A stretch of DNA of 64,000 nucleotides from Hippopus hippopus (taxonomy: Eukaryota > Mollusca > Bivalvia > Cardiida > Cardiidae). The notes under the pieces are model-generated. The model did not search any database. It worked only from the letters and a program-made list of their open reading frames with translations, and was not told the DNA's origin. The translations under genes and the position numbers were made by a program. Shown here piece by piece: positions 1 through 11,492 of this stretch (position 1 is the first letter of the stretch; each line of letters opens with the position of its first letter). The stretch spans positions 5,070,242 through 5,134,241 of the forward strand of contig OX328097.1 in NCBI GenBank assembly GCA_946811185.2, in the 5' to 3' direction.

Positions 1-396
1 CAGAAAATCCCCGATAACGCCGAAGACTGAATGTAATACTTTGCCCGAACATTACGCGTTGCCGCATGTAAATGATGTAAGAAGCGAATAAAGCGCCAAA
101 TTAAAATGATCTTTGGTTACCTCACGGAGCAATCACATGTTTGTACACTTACACCGTTGGTTAGACTATGCACCCCCTTCAATAGCCATATTTAGATACC
201 AAGGTCATGCAACTCAGTTGGCCAATGAAGTTTCGTACGGAATTTGACCCTCGTGATAGAAATGTTGCCACTGTCATTTTTTTTTTACAATGGCAAAGAA
301 AGCGCGTTATTGCTCCAGCGTCTAAAAATATCGCCAACGCTATATACAGACAATGGCTTCGAGGGTACGAAAGTCAATGGAATGTATAAAAGACTT

Positions 397-505
397 TAAC
401 CATTTCAGCACCATAGACGAAAACAGGAGCTTTTGCGGACGACATGGATCAAGATCAGACTGCACAGAACATGCAGTCTGATCTTTGATCTATTACGCCC
501 GCATA
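397..505. repeat. PAL-B hairpin MITE copy
   Basis: The arms GATCAGACTGCACAGA and TGCAGTCTGATC form a hairpin. The left end TTAACCATTTCAGCACCATAGAC matches other copies of the family. Confidence 0.7.
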
Positions 506-622
506 TCTAGTCAACCTATATATACCTATATTAGTGCTGAGGCATGCGGATTCAGGTGCTCATAGATCGTGGCATCAGATATTCAAATTATAATGAATAA
601 GGGTGATATAAACTTAACATAC

Positions 623-691
623 CTTCATCTTTTCTAAGCGGCTTTCTTTCCAGCTCTATGACGTCATTTTCGTCGTCGGAATCCATGGTAA
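623..691 (-). CDS. Candidate coding exon, possibly first, of a minus-strand gene running off the left edge
   Basis: On the minus strand a pyrimidine-rich tract ending CCTTACAG is followed by TTACC, ATG (686-684) in good Kozak context, 21 codons, and the donor GTATGT (622-617). The peptide is acidic then basic (MDSDDENDVIELERKPL and on). The other two frames contain stops. The rest of the gene would lie left of the window. I do not recognise the protein. Confidence 0.5.
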
Positions 692-913
692 CTGTAAGGA
701 GTGAAAGTTGGGATAAATGATACACATGTATTGACATAAAAATTATTACCTCTTATCCCACAGAGGGCCCCTCAGAACTATAATTGGCTTTGCGGCCAGT
801 GTAGATCAAGATCTTTGATCTACACTGTCCGCTTTGCTTAGACATTCTAGACTATATAGCGCTATAGCAACCTTGAAATTGTAAAGACTTGGGTCTCGTT
901 TTTAGACTAAAAT
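692..913. other. Spacer with a short GATC hairpin
   Basis: Contains a minimal PAL-B stem at 796-831 (AGTGTAGATCAAGATC against its complement). Nothing else recognised. Confidence 0.5.
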
Positions 914-1233
914 GCCAAGCCCCGATAGCGCAGTCAGTAGCGAACAGGAGTTGAGAACAGGGGGTCGCTGGTTCGATCCCCGGCTCGGCTAATTTTTCCC
1001 TGAGGATAGATGATACTCAATGCGACAGGATTCATTCTTTTCTCACCGTTGACCATTATTTCGAGGATGGTTATGTGGGAAAGCAACCAGTCGCTTGGAC
1101 AGAATAGTTGTGTTGAGTATCTGGTAAAAGAAAATCCAGGGAAAGCATTGATAGTTGCACTGGCCACCGCGATTTAACTGAAATAATGTTGAAAACGGCG
1201 TTAAACATCAATTAATCAATCAATCAATCAATA
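914..1233 (+). repeat. tRNA-derived SINE
   Basis: The head carries A-box-like GATAGCGCAGTCAGTAGCG and B-box GGTTCGATCCC, followed by a conserved body ending AACGGCGTTAAACATCA and an (ATCA)n tail. Same family as the copies at 7241 and 12673. It is not a functional tRNA gene: there is no cloverleaf end and a 240-bp body is attached. Confidence 0.85.
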
Positions 1234-1995
1234 GATTGAAAATGCCTTGTTGGTTCAATCGGCGTTCTGAGGGTTTAACTGCTGGATAAATCATGTACTT
1301 ATTTTATACATCATATATCACATTCGCGTGTCATAGACTCGGAAGTGTTTTTTGACCAAGGTTCCCGTTTAGGATCAGTACATGTAATATATTTTCGGTA
1401 TACGTTTGTGATAAACATATACATACAAGGGAAACAACTTCACAAAGAAAGTATTTTTTGCGCCCGAATCGTTTATCGTTGTTTCAACTTCGTTTCCTGA
1501 TTCTTAACATATACCTTCAAACTACAAACTACAAGCGTGAGAGAGAGAGACAGAGACAGAGACAGAGATAGAAAGAGAAGAGTGAGAGAGAGAGAGAGAC
1601 AGGCAGACAGACAGACAGACAGAGGGGGAAGGCAAGGAAGAAACATAAATGTTAAGCAGCTAAATATGCCGAGGAAAGAAGATTATTCGAAGGTGAAGGA
1701 GCTTTCCCGTCGAGTTATCAAGTATATGAAGTATTTCTACCACTTCTTAGCTCTACATTGTTCGATTATTGCTAGAAATTTTGGCCAGAATTTGTGTTTT
1801 ATCTACTAGAAACTTACACAAACTGATCATTGCACGCAATTTTATGCAAATCTATTCGAAATATTTGGAAATCATTTCTGGAACAAAGGCTATTGCTTGT
1901 TGACAAACATTTCTTTTTTTTCTTGTGTTAAAGTATTTCCCTCTTTGGTAAAAGGAATGTCTTAAAGCAGCCTTTAAGCTAGATTGAGAGTTTCT
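1234..1995. repeat. Spacer with a GA/CAGA simple repeat
   Basis: Impure (GAGACA)n and (GACA)n microsatellite at about 1537-1625. The long reading frame over it is low-complexity. Otherwise nothing recognised. Confidence 0.7.
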
Positions 1996-2222
1996 TAATC
2001 CATTACCAAACATCCCGATTTTTGTCGACCCAAAGGAAGTAGGCTTTTGAAAACATGGTGGGAAAAGGAGAAAATGCTGGTAACCAGCATTTTCTCCTTT
2101 TCCCACCATATTTTCTACTCATTCGAAGACAAATTTCATCATTTGAGCCGCATTACTTTGTCGTCTGCTAATGCTTTTAATTTGGGCCAAGTCTAAAATT
2201 TTGTCGTCTGGTAAAGAGTTAA
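1996..2222 (-). repeat. PAL-A palindromic MITE, full length
   Basis: The ends are TAATCCATTACC and GGTAAAGAGTTAA. The centre is a near-perfect palindrome around GCTGGTAACCAGC (about 2056-2108). No coding capacity. Confidence 0.85.
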
Positions 2223-2410
2223 GCTGATTGGCTCTTCAAATGTCACGTGTTTCCGAGGTTTCATTCTCTAAAATATACTATCAGGGGAAAAAAAAACGCG
2301 GAACGCCCATGATTTTCATCTCAATTAACTTATCATCAGGAAAAAAATTTGCAGCACACTATCGTTACTATGAAAACTTCCTGGTAAAACATGGATTTAT
2401 GACATAATTT

Positions 2411-2626
2411 TAACTCTTAAACTGCTTTTAAATAAAATGAAACGAACATTTCAACTCAATAGTAAAAACCCAAATATTGCGATTTTAAAGTTGATTTCAC
2501 CGGAAAAAAAAATATCGTATTGGATAGTGTAGATCAAAGATCAGACTGCACGTTTTGTGCAGTCTGATCTTGATCTACACTGTCCGCAAAAGCGCTCCCG
2601 GTCGGGCTTAGCAGCCTAAAGACTAA
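2411..2626. repeat. PAL-B hairpin MITE, full length
   Basis: Hairpin AGTGTAGATCAAAGATCAG with complementary arm at 2555-2583; flanks run from TTAACTCTTAAACTGC to TTAGCAGCCTAAAG. Confidence 0.75.
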
Positions 2627-2667
2627 TATCTCCTTACAACACAATTCCGACTCTGGGAAATAAGACT

Positions 2668-3018
2668 TTAACCCTATACCAGACGACAAAATTTTAGACT
2701 TGTCGAAATTGAAACATCTGCAGACGACAAATTAAATGGAACTCAAAATATGAAATCTGTCTGTCAATGGTTACCAGCATTTTCTCCTCATCCAACGTTT
2801 AAACGCTTTGTCATTTAAAAGTCGTAATTATGTGGTAAATGTGTTAAAAGATTGTGGGAAAAGGAGAATATACTGGTTACTCACATTTTCTCCTTTCCCC
2901 TCAATGATTTCTATCCTTTTAAAGACAAATCCCATCATTTGGGTCACATTAAATTTATCGTCAACAAATGCTCTCAATTTGGACAAATCTGAAATTTTGT
3001 CGTCTGGTAAAGAGTTAT
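2668..3018. repeat. Two abutting PAL-A copies, opposite orientation
   Basis: An internally deleted + copy (2668-2846) is followed directly by the right part of a - copy (2847-3018, ending TTTTGTCGTCTGGTAAAG). Both keep parts of the central palindrome. Confidence 0.75.
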
Positions 3019-3219
3019 AAGGTAAATAAAAAATGTAAACATTGTGACAAAAGGTGTCTGAATATACATAATTATAGACGTACAGTAACAGGTTGTAGGC
3101 CAAGGCTTAAAATATTGAATAATTAATCAGTACAAGAAAAGGATTATCCCCTATAATATTCATTTGCTATGGTGTGAATAAACGCCCAGGGATATCGATC
3201 AGCGGTAGCTATGCTTGTG

Positions 3220-3365
3220 TTGTTGTCATAAATTTACCCGCAGATAGGCCTGCAGGGCCCGCAGAATAAACGTGTCCGAATTCTTGACCAATCGCGAGTT
3301 ACTAATTATTTATTCGGGTATATCAATACCAAGAAGTAGGTCAAACGCCAGCGCATTTAGCTTCC
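3220..3365 (+). repeat. Dispersed repeat, copy 1 of a local pair
   Basis: Shares AGAATAAACGTGTC, TTGACCAATC, ATCAATACCAA and CCAGCGCATT in order with 4610-4755. Confidence 0.65.
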
Positions 3366-3930
3366 CTGTAAAAAAATCAAGGTATTGAAAGTACTGTTAG
3401 AGGATGATAGAAAAAAATTGCTAGCAAGAAGTTTTAACAGTGGACCATTATATTAAAAATTCATTTATCTGACGTTTGACACTATTTGTTTCTAAGATTG
3501 ATAGCATTACTTCATGACTTTTTTCCATAAAATCGTGTATCTCAACATTTTGAGCGTGGTCTTAGGTTATAAGAAAATGGTTCGGGATGTATTTTACAGT
3601 GATTTGTGGGGGGGGGGGGGGGGGGGGGATATGGTTGTTGGGGTGTTTCTTACATTTATTTAGCCGCAATTTCGACTTTATAACTTTGGCCATATCGAGC
3701 TCTGAGAAACGATGCCAATTTCAAATTTAGACCAGAGCTAATTCTCTGACATTTAACCCTGAAATTCATTGTTTGTGTAATTGGCTTACACAGTTTTTAA
3801 ACCTGCATGTTATTTTCACATATCAAATGACACAGACGCGTTTGATCATTGATCTATGAGGTCCTATTTTTCTTGAAACAGAGGACGATTCGTTGTCACA
3901 GGATTTCAGTTTGACACAAGAAAAAGAGAC
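3366..3930. other. Spacer with a poly-G run
   Basis: Poly-G of about 22 at 3606-3629. No gene or known repeat recognised. Confidence 0.6.
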
Positions 3931-4124
3931 CAGGGTACGTACTCATCAAGCAATTCTTAAGAGTATTCTCAGTCTTATTCTCAAGAATTTTTTACATTCG
4001 AAAGTAACACAACTTCTGATTGGCTAAACCAAAATGGTTTAGCCAATCAGAAGTTGTGTTACTTTCTTTATTTAGAATAAGACTAAGAATAGTTCTTAAG
4101 AACGGTCGGTGAATACGGACCCTG
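3931..4124. repeat. PAL-E hairpin MITE, full length (194 bp)
   Basis: The terminal inverted repeats start CAGGGTACGTACTCA and end GAATACGGACCCTG. The centre CTTCTGATTGGCTAAACC meets its complement GGTTTAGCCAATCAGAAG. Confidence 0.8.
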
Positions 4125-4609
4125 AAAGGTCATCATCCGTCTAAAACTGTCGTCGGCAGGAAGTAAAGTATCGAGGGTGATGAGGAGGTCAGATACTGAT
4201 AAAAAAGAATAAGGAAGTAATCTTCTTATTGTTATCTGTTTTTGAACACTGAACCCCGTACAATACATTGCCTAGTTTTAACGAGTCCACACAGATCGCC
4301 TTTGAAAAACATCTTTAGAAAAGGAGAACTTCTTGTAACAAACAATTTCTCATCGTCCCACAATGTATAATGCCCTATATGAGAACTACTGCTCATTTTT
4401 ATCTGTAAAGCGTGAAAGTTAACATCTTTCTACTCACTAACAAAAGTAGATCCAGGATCACACTGCACGTTATTTACAGCCTGATTCTGATCTTTACCGC
4501 CTGCAGAGGCATATGCGTACCGTTGTCCCATGTAGGGATAAGAGTTTGTCTATTTATCCACCGGAAAAAGGAAAAGTACCAACAAGAAATATTTTTAGAA
4601 AGAAAATAG

Positions 4610-4755
4610 ACAGCGTAAATTTGTCAGCAAATATGCCTTCAGCGGCCCTTAGAATAAACGTGTCAACATTTTGACCAATCACAAATTTCTATTTATTCAT
4701 TTGAATAAATCAATACCAAAAAGTTGGTCAAAAACCAGCGCATTCAGCCACGCCG
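4610..4755 (+). repeat. Dispersed repeat, copy 2 of a local pair
   Basis: Diverged copy of 3220-3365, same orientation, 1.4 kb apart. Confidence 0.65.
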
Positions 4756-4934
4756 AAAAAGTGTTCGTTTGAAGTGGGGTAATTAAAGTGCCATTTACAA
4801 TAAAAACTCAGAGCAAATGTAACGAAAATAAAAACATGAACAGTAGACCATTGTTGCTTCAGCCATTCTGTTATTGTTTACCAATAAAGCATCGAATAAA
4901 CCCAACAAAACATTTTCAGTCTAGAAAAAAAGAC

Positions 4935-5090
4935 CAAATAACTGCAGTTTTAAGGTTGCTGTTTTCCAATACGTCTCAGCAAAGCGGACAGTGAAGATCA
5001 AAGATCAGACTGCACGTTTTGTGCAGCCTGATCTTGATCTACATTGGCCGCAAAGGCAACTCAAGTTGTGAGAGGTGCTCTTAGGGTTAA
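4935..5090. repeat. PAL-B hairpin MITE copy
   Basis: Hairpin around CAGACTGCACGTTTTGTGCAG; the right end is CTTAGGGTTAA. Confidence 0.7.
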
Positions 5091-5214
5091 ACTTACATGT
5101 GATTATAGAAGAGTCAAAATAATATGGCAGACTTTTGACTTGAATATCATCTGCAAAAACGTAAACGTATATTTATCTCCTCCGTGTTGTTCGATTGTTT
5201 GACATACAAAAAAC

Positions 5215-6020
5215 AAGAATTTCTTAAACTTTTTAACTTACAGAATGTAAAATGTATAGGTCACTACATGGATAAAACCAGCCCCTTCTTTTTTGTCCTT
5301 GAATTGTAACACCCCACCCCACCCCCTTTCTATTTTTTTTTTAAATTTTAATTTATTGCTTTTATTTATTTGAAGGGGTTAAAATGACCCCCCCCCCCCG
5401 TGAAAAAGAAGTCCAGACAGAACCCTGACATGTTTAGACAGCTGCCGAAACATACTCGCACTCTTGTAGTATGTGTTCTTTTATACTGTTTTGAACAGCT
5501 TGTGTAAAAGGCTTTTAAAGGTATTTTTTGTTTAAAGTGTACATGTGAAATATACAAGATTCAAGGGCTTTAACCTTTGACCTGTTTGTATGCAACTTTT
5601 TTTTTTTTTCTGAGAGCACAGAGCAAGATCAGATTGCTCATACGTGTCGCATGTCGTTTAGTATACAAACTATGAATTTTTCAAACTTTTAAACCTACAG
5701 AATTTAAAATGTATACGTGCATGTATGTTTTTTCATGCACCCCTCCCCCTTCCGCGTCTTTGAATTGTACCGCCCTTTTCTAAATGTACCTTATAGTTTG
5801 AATGCTTTTATTCATTTGAAGGGGGTCAAAGACAGAAGAAAGTCAAGACAGAGTCCTGACGTGTTTCCTTAAATCTAGACAGCTGCCAAAATATACTCGC
5901 ACGTCTATAGCATACATTTTATTTTTACTGTTTCAGTTTAAGTAAAGAGCTTCAAACACATTTCCTGTGTTTCAAGTGTACATGTGAAATACATGTATGC
6001 AAGTTTCAAGTGCTTAAACC
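5215..6020 (+). repeat. Local tandem duplication, two units of about 350 bp
   Basis: 5215-5575 and 5675-6020 share, in order, CTACAGAAT, TTTGAATTGTA, CATTTGAAGGGG, AGACAGAGTCCTGAC, AGACAGCTGCC, ATACTCGCAC and AGTGTACATGTGAAATA. Poly-T and poly-C runs lie inside. Confidence 0.7.
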
Positions 6021-6034
6021 CTTAAACATACATT

Positions 6035-6362
6035 ATCACTCGTTTTCATACAGTTTTTTAGCCGTTTTTTTTTTTATGAAAGTATAATCACTCTTGTATC
6101 TTCATGCCAAATATTGCCCCTGATGGTTGCAAGGTTGCACAGATTACGGCAGATAGAAAATGCATTTCATTCTATTGCGGCTAGCCATATACATAACAAC
6201 CACAGTTTCCGGTTTAAATCGAAGACAAATCCCTCAAGTTTCTTTACCCCATACACCTTATATTGATTTTTTAAATCTACGTTTACGCAGCTGACTAGAT
6301 TATAACACCGTCAAGTTTTAACAGCTTTTGTTTACTCTCTGGCTGTAAAGATGTCTCTTTAA
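6035..6362 (+). repeat. Dispersed repeat G, copy 1
   Basis: Contains ATCTTCATGCCAAAT, CCTGATGG, TGCAAG and GTAGAAAAT-type blocks found again at 21820-22140, next to gene A exon 8. No terminal repeats seen. Confidence 0.6.
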
Positions 6363-6392
6363 TCTGTCGTGTGCAACCAAAGATGCTTGTTG

Positions 6393-6445
6393 CGGACAGC
6401 GTAGAGCAGACGCTGATACGTACAGTCTGATCTTGCTGCATACTC
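6393..6445. repeat. PAL-B hairpin fragment
   Basis: GCGGACAGCGTAGAGCAGA and ACAGTCTGATCTTGCTGC are decayed PAL-B arms. Confidence 0.5.
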
Positions 6446-6702
6446 CCGGCTCTGCTGTCTATACAGTTTGGTTCATCATTTTATAAAAAGAAAATGTATA
6501 TTTTGTAATTGTATGTGGGCAAGAGGCCTAAATACTCAAATAAAGATATTGGATCCGAATTGGAATTGGTTACACAACATCCGTTAACGTATTGATTTTT
6601 TTTGTAATGCTCATAAAAGTTTATAGTAAGTGGAATATAAGTGAGGAAGGAGAAGTGTTGATAAGAAATCAATGAAGAAAATGAACATGCTGCTTCTCAT
6701 AT

Positions 6703-6957
6703 TCGAGCCACGATCTGGCAAAAAAAAAGGGGGTGGGGGTGGGGGTTTAATGCATCATGCTCCGTCATAAATTATACCAAGCAAGTCACCACAGTATTAT
6801 GGATCCATAAATCCATTTTGTCTTACATCTGGCTGGATCCTGAAGTGGAATGGTCCTTGCACATAAAGAAAATTGACCAATAGCAAAAAGTTTCGACCCA
6901 GGTCAGCCTGCGCGGACTGCGCAGGCTGACCTGGGTCGATACTTTTTGCAAATGCAG
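6703..6957 (-). repeat. PAL-C hairpin MITE, full length
   Basis: Hairpin CCCAGGTCAGCCTGCGC against GCGCAGGCTGACCTGGG at 6898-6938, preceded by the family body (GAGCCACGATCTGGCAAA to ACCAATAGCAAAAAG). Confidence 0.8.
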
Positions 6958-7089
6958 ACAATCGTTTGTAAACAGAGAAATTTCAAGATCGGGCTGCAAC
7001 CACGTGTTGTCTGATCTTCAACTTCACTCTACGATACTCCAAATTGTACCCATCGAAAGTGTATGAATTGATAATATGAGGCCAATCAC

Positions 7090-7180
7090 AAGAAACTGGC
7101 CGAGCACGAGGATTCGAACCAGGGACGTCCTGGTCTCAAGCCCCGTAGGTTACCGACTGAACAGCCTGGTCCGGCAAACA
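7090..7180 (-). repeat. tRNA-like SINE head
   Basis: The minus strand reads an A-box-like TTCAGTCGGTAACC and B-box GGTTCGAATCC. It is a SINE head, not a complete tRNA. Confidence 0.6.
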
Positions 7181-7240
7181 CTAGTTGAAACCGGAAGCTA
7201 AAAACGACTGACTGCCTACTTTGATTAGTTTCATTCAGAG

Positions 7241-7588
7241 GGGCCCAGCCTCAGTAACGCAGTCGGTAGCGCACAGGACTTGAGAAAAGAGGTTTGCTGG
7301 TTCGAATCTCCAGCTATCCCAATTTCTTTCCGAGGATTGATGATAGTCAATGCGCCAGGATTCATTCCTTTCTCACCGCTGACCATTGTTTCGGCGATGG
7401 TTATGAGCGAAAGCAGCCAGTAGCTTGGGAAGAATATTGTGCGAAGTACAAGTAAAAGAAGCTCTGGGAAAGCATGAAAACGTGCACTGGCCGTCACTAT
7501 ATACCTGAAATAGTGTTAAAAACGGCGTTAAAAACCATACAATCAATCGATCCATCCATCCATCCATCAATCAACCAATCAGTCAGTC
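7241..7588 (+). repeat. tRNA-derived SINE with a CATC/ATCA tail
   Basis: Same family as 914-1233: TAACGCAGTCGGTAGCGC, GGTTCGAATCTCC, AACGGCGTTAAAAACC, then an (ATCC)n/(ATCA)n tail. Confidence 0.85.
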
Positions 7589-7590
7589 CT

Positions 7591-7719
7591 TTTTCCACGA
7601 TGATTTCTAGCTTTTCCAAAGACAAATTCTGTAATTTCAGCCACATAATTTGTCGTCTACAAATGCTTTCAATTTAGACCAGACCTAGTCTTAATTTTTT
7701 TCGTTTGGTAAAGGGTTAA
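7591..7719 (-). repeat. PAL-A MITE, right half only
   Basis: Keeps TTTGTCGTCTACAAATGC and ends GTTTGGTAAAGGGTTAA; the left arm is lost next to the SINE tail. Confidence 0.75.
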
Positions 7720-7830
7720 ACCTATTTCCACAAATTATTGATTATACTCGTACATGCTTCCCCACAACCGTTTGTTTACATAAAAATTATCATCGGCAAA
7801 CAATAAGTCGTCCTCATTTGCAGTTGATTA

Positions 7831-7970
7831 ATTGAATGTTGTTTTACTCCGCTTTCAACATTATTTCAGTCACATCATGGCGACAGCTCACATATTCATG
7901 CACTTCCTGGGTTTTACCGATACTACCCTGGGGCTCTGAGGTGTCCTGCCCAAGGACATTCCCACGAAAC
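7831..7970 (-). repeat. Partial SINE-like repeat
   Basis: Contains TTCAACATTATTTCAGTCA and CATGGCGACAGCTCA and resembles 20712-20925. The promoter end is missing. Confidence 0.55.
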
Positions 7971-8036
7971 CTCATTTGCAGACTACATGATACAATTTTC
8001 TTTTTCGACTCGTAAAAGCTTTTCTTTGAGCAGAAT

Positions 8037-8258
8037 TAACTCTTTACCAAACAACCAAATTTGGTATCAACCAATTGAAAGCATTTGCAGACGACAAATT
8101 AAATGCAGCTCAACTGATGATTTTGTCTTTAATTGACTTAAAGACATTTTGGGAAAAGGACGTAATGCTGCTTATCAGCATTTTCACGTTTTCCAACAAT
8201 GTTTTCAGAGGTCTTTTTATTTCTGCGTCATTAAAAACTTGGGGTTGTGTGGTACAGA
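8037..8258 (+). repeat. PAL-A MITE, full length, diverged
   Basis: TAACTCTTTACCAAACAACC, then GCATTTGCAGACGACAAA, an imperfect palindrome around GCTGCTTATCAGC, and GGTTGTGTGGTACAGAG. Confidence 0.8.
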
Positions 8259-8351
8259 GCTACACAGCTAGACAGTGAGAAAATGCATATTGTAAAACTA
8301 GAACTACATTTCAACAGAGAAATAGAGCTACTATACTATAGATGTAACCAA

Positions 8352-8770
8352 TTAACTCTTTCCATACCATAGACGACACCAGAAGCTTTTGTGTACAGTG
8401 TAGATCAAGATCAGACAGCACAGAACGTGCAGTCTGATCTCTGATGTACACTTTCCACTGCTTTATTCTACATCATGGCCGAACTCTCTAGTGATCTTGC
8501 AACGGAACTGTATTTTGTAAGCTTTGAGAAAATGCAAATTATTTATTCAGTAATGAAAGAGTTAAAGGAATTAGTGAACCCCCAGGCTGGTAAGCGCGAC
8601 TCAAGGACCTTCAGCGGACAGTGTAGATTAAGATCAGACTGCACAGAAGAGGGGTCTGATCTTAGATCTACACTGTCCGATAAGGCGATTTCTTTCACCA
8701 AAAGGTACCTTTGAAATAGCAAAATTTAGGTGTTTACTATCGGCTTTAAAGTTTCGTTTCACTTATTTAG
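8352..8770. repeat. Two adjacent PAL-B hairpin MITEs
   Basis: The first (8352-8576) runs from TTAACTCTTTCCATACC to GAAAGAGTTAA. The second (8577-8770) is in the opposite orientation with hairpin GTGTAGATTAAGATCAGAC. The reading frame across them is non-coding. Confidence 0.75.
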
Positions 8771-9590
8771 AATCACTGTAATTTAGTGTTAAAATCAAAT
8801 TGTATTATAAAATGGCGACTAAATGCAAATTCTTACCTGTTTTGACGTGAAATTCCGTCTGCTTTTAGTTTAGAGTTGAAAAATCAAATATCTCTCTGTC
8901 TGCTTGTTGCTAGAAACGTATCAATTGTCTCCTTCAATATCGATTATTTCCAGCACACAAGACAAACGGAATTAGCACCGACCTAAACACCTGTCTATTG
9001 CGTTCATGACGCAGAGTTCTGATTCAGAGTCAAACACTACAGATGTAAGAATTAGCATAGCACGACCAACGATTATTGATCGGTTTTATATAGAATTACG
9101 CGTAGGTGCAGCACATGGCGCCTTATTTTGTAAGGGTCAAATCGATACATAAAAGCGGCAGTGCTTAGACTACTCCTTTGACTAAACCGGAACTAGGCGA
9201 AAATAGATACCGTATATGTTCACTTGTGTTGGGTTTTTAGGATGTGTCTGTATCAGTCATGATGGAGTGAGTATACGCACTTTTGAACTGAATTGAAGGA
9301 CAGGAAGTTGTTATAAAGGGCGCTTGAAATTAATGTGTTAAACTATGTCAGACACGGCGTAACGGTAAGTATATAAATCTAGTAACATTCAACTTGTGTG
9401 TATCTTATTCTATGATATTTTGAGATTGTATCTTTTTTTTCTCTTTGTCTTTCTCCTCAATTCTTTCCCCACTGTATAATTCATATCACGCTAAAGAATA
9501 GGGAGCTATTTCAAAGGGCGCTGAATAATATATTGAACATACATGTACATGTAAGTAGCTAGGCTTCAAGTACTAGTACCAGGTCAGGGA
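8771..9590. other. Spacer, nothing recognised
   Basis: AT-rich unique sequence; no splice-bounded ORF, hairpin MITE or SINE head seen. Confidence 0.5.
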
Positions 9591-9595
9591 CGGCG

Positions 9596-9765
9596 TATTC
9601 ACCAAGACTTCTTGATAACATTCTTAGTTGAAATCTCAAGATTTTTTTTAATAGGTGGAAAGCAGCGAAATTTCTTTAGGTTTTGCCAGTAAGATATTGC
9701 ATTACTTTCTACATCTAGGAACACTCAGAGGGCAGTTTACAATGATTGATGAAAACGGGCCCTGT
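9596..9765. repeat. PAL-E-like remnant
   Basis: TATTCACCAAGACTTCTTG and a right end GATGAAAACGGGCCC are decayed versions of the PAL-E ends. Confidence 0.4.
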
Positions 9766-10103
9766 ACTTTCATGTACATGTATAATGATATTCCTGCTGT
9801 CCTATTTTTTTTTTCGTTTTGTTCTTCTGTAATGCTATGATATACGTTATTCCGTGTTTGGCTTTACCCCCACTTTCACTCTATTTCTGCACAGTAACAT
9901 TTTTTTACGACTTTCTTCATTTGTAAATGGGGAAGGACATAATCATGGCGTATATATAAAAAAAGAAGAGCATATGATACCATGCTTTTCTATAACGATC
10001 TAAATATATAGTTGTAGATCTGTGTGTATTTCATTTTGTTCCATGTTCTTTTTCTTACATTTTTGTTCTGATTGCTATCTATTGCCTTTAATTTCATCAA
10101 TTT

Positions 10104-10106
<3 letters not shown>

Positions 10107-10175
<69 letters not shown>
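10107..10175 (+). repeat. (CT)n microsatellite
   Basis: About 34 uninterrupted CT units. The Leu/Ser reading frames across it are artefacts. Confidence 0.95.
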
Positions 10176-10177
<2 letters not shown>

Positions 10178-10494
10178 TACCTCACAAGTACTGCATTTTG
10201 CCTCAGCGCAGCGAGCCTTCCCTTCTTTCTCGTGTACTTATTTCCTTTATGTCATTTGTGTTGGTTTTAAGCAGGTCTTAACAGAGCCTGTGTGGAAGTT
10301 GGATATTGAACTTGACGAGGCCAATGCAGATACATGTAGTAGCCTATATGAATTAATTATGAACGGTTATTTGATTGTTAGTTGCAATTTGATTATGCTT
10401 AATTGACTAGGCAATATATACGGTTTTGAATTCTACGATAAATTGTGTTCCCCTGTTACCGGTACTCTAAACTATCAAGTTGAAATGCCACATA

Positions 10495-10813
10495 TAAAGA
10501 TGAAAACATCGTAGGAAAAAGGAAAATGTTTGGAGCAAACAGTGTCTCCCTTTTTACAACCATGGTTTCAAAACAATTCATGAATCCATTCTTTATCAAA
10601 TGACATAGTTTTAGACTCGTCCATATTGAAAGGATTGGCAGACGACAAATACAAAGGTGGCTCAAAGGATAGAATTTTGCTTTGATAAAGTTGAAAACAT
10701 TATGGAAAAAGGAGAAAATGCTGGTCACCATCATTCTCCTTTTCCCATTATGTTTTCCAAGGCTTTCTTACTCGGGGTCGTTGAAGCTCGGGATTGTGGG
10801 GTAAAGGGTTAAA
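10495..10813 (+). repeat. PAL-A MITE plus an abutting fragment
   Basis: 10591-10813 is a full copy (GGCAGACGACAAAT, core GGAGAAAATGCTGGTCACC, end GGTAAAGGGTTAAA). 10495-10590 is a decayed core fragment. Confidence 0.75.
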
Positions 10814-10958
10814 CCTTGATTGGCGATATTTATCCATAAATCCCCAGGAAAACTCTTCCGCTGCAAATTTTGCTCAGGCGGTAATACGGTTATGAATTAA
10901 CTTCCGCTTCAAGCACAACCTGCAGAATACTACACAGTGATTTTAATAACCAAAGCTT

Positions 10959-11170
10959 TTAACTCTTTCTACACCATGGACGACACTAGAATCTTTTGTG
11001 GACAGTGAAGATCAAGATCAGACTGCACAGAACGTGCAGTCTGATCTCTGATCTACACTGTCCACTGCTTCATTCTGGATTATGACTGAACTTTCTTTTG
11101 GTCTTGCACCGAAACTGTATTTGTAGCCTTTGAGAAAAAGCAATTTATTTATTCAGTATGAAAGAGTTAA
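10959..11170. repeat. PAL-B hairpin MITE, full length
   Basis: The ends TTAACTCTTTCTACACC and GTATGAAAGAGTTAA are inverted. Hairpin AGATCAGACTGCACAGA with its complement at 11034-11060. Confidence 0.85.
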
Positions 11171-11282
11171 CATAATAAACATTCAGAAAATTGATACCTT
11201 TGACTTGATATTTTGCATTTTCTCTTTTGAAAAGAATAAATAGATTGGAAAATCTGATTAAGCCCTTACCTGATGACAAAAT

Positions 11283-11464
11283 TTAACCTCTATCCTGCTA
11301 GAGAAGTGTGATGAAACTTTCCAGCCGACAGTAAAAACCATAATTTTGCTATTAAGGAGTTATTTTTTTGTTGTTGGAAAATATCTTCTTATCGGACGGT
11401 GTAGATCCACGTTCAGACTGCACGTTCAAGGTCCTTGAATCGCCCTTACCAGCCTAAGCGTTAA
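11283..11464. repeat. PAL-B MITE with its hairpin deleted
   Basis: Keeps TTAACCTCTATCCTGCTA and AGCCTAAGCGTTAA ends but the second stem arm is missing. Confidence 0.65.
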
Positions 11465-11492
11465 GACTTCTGCAAAATGAAAGAAAGTGTCT

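Noticed and set aside
914..1000. A tRNA gene at the head of the repeat (and at 7090, 7241, 12900, 35300, 50700, 61660)
   Set aside because: Pol III A and B boxes are present, but each is joined to a conserved SINE body and none forms a full tRNA with a proper 3' end.
10022..10281. Leu/Ser-rich small proteins
   Set aside because: They are translations of a (CT)n microsatellite.
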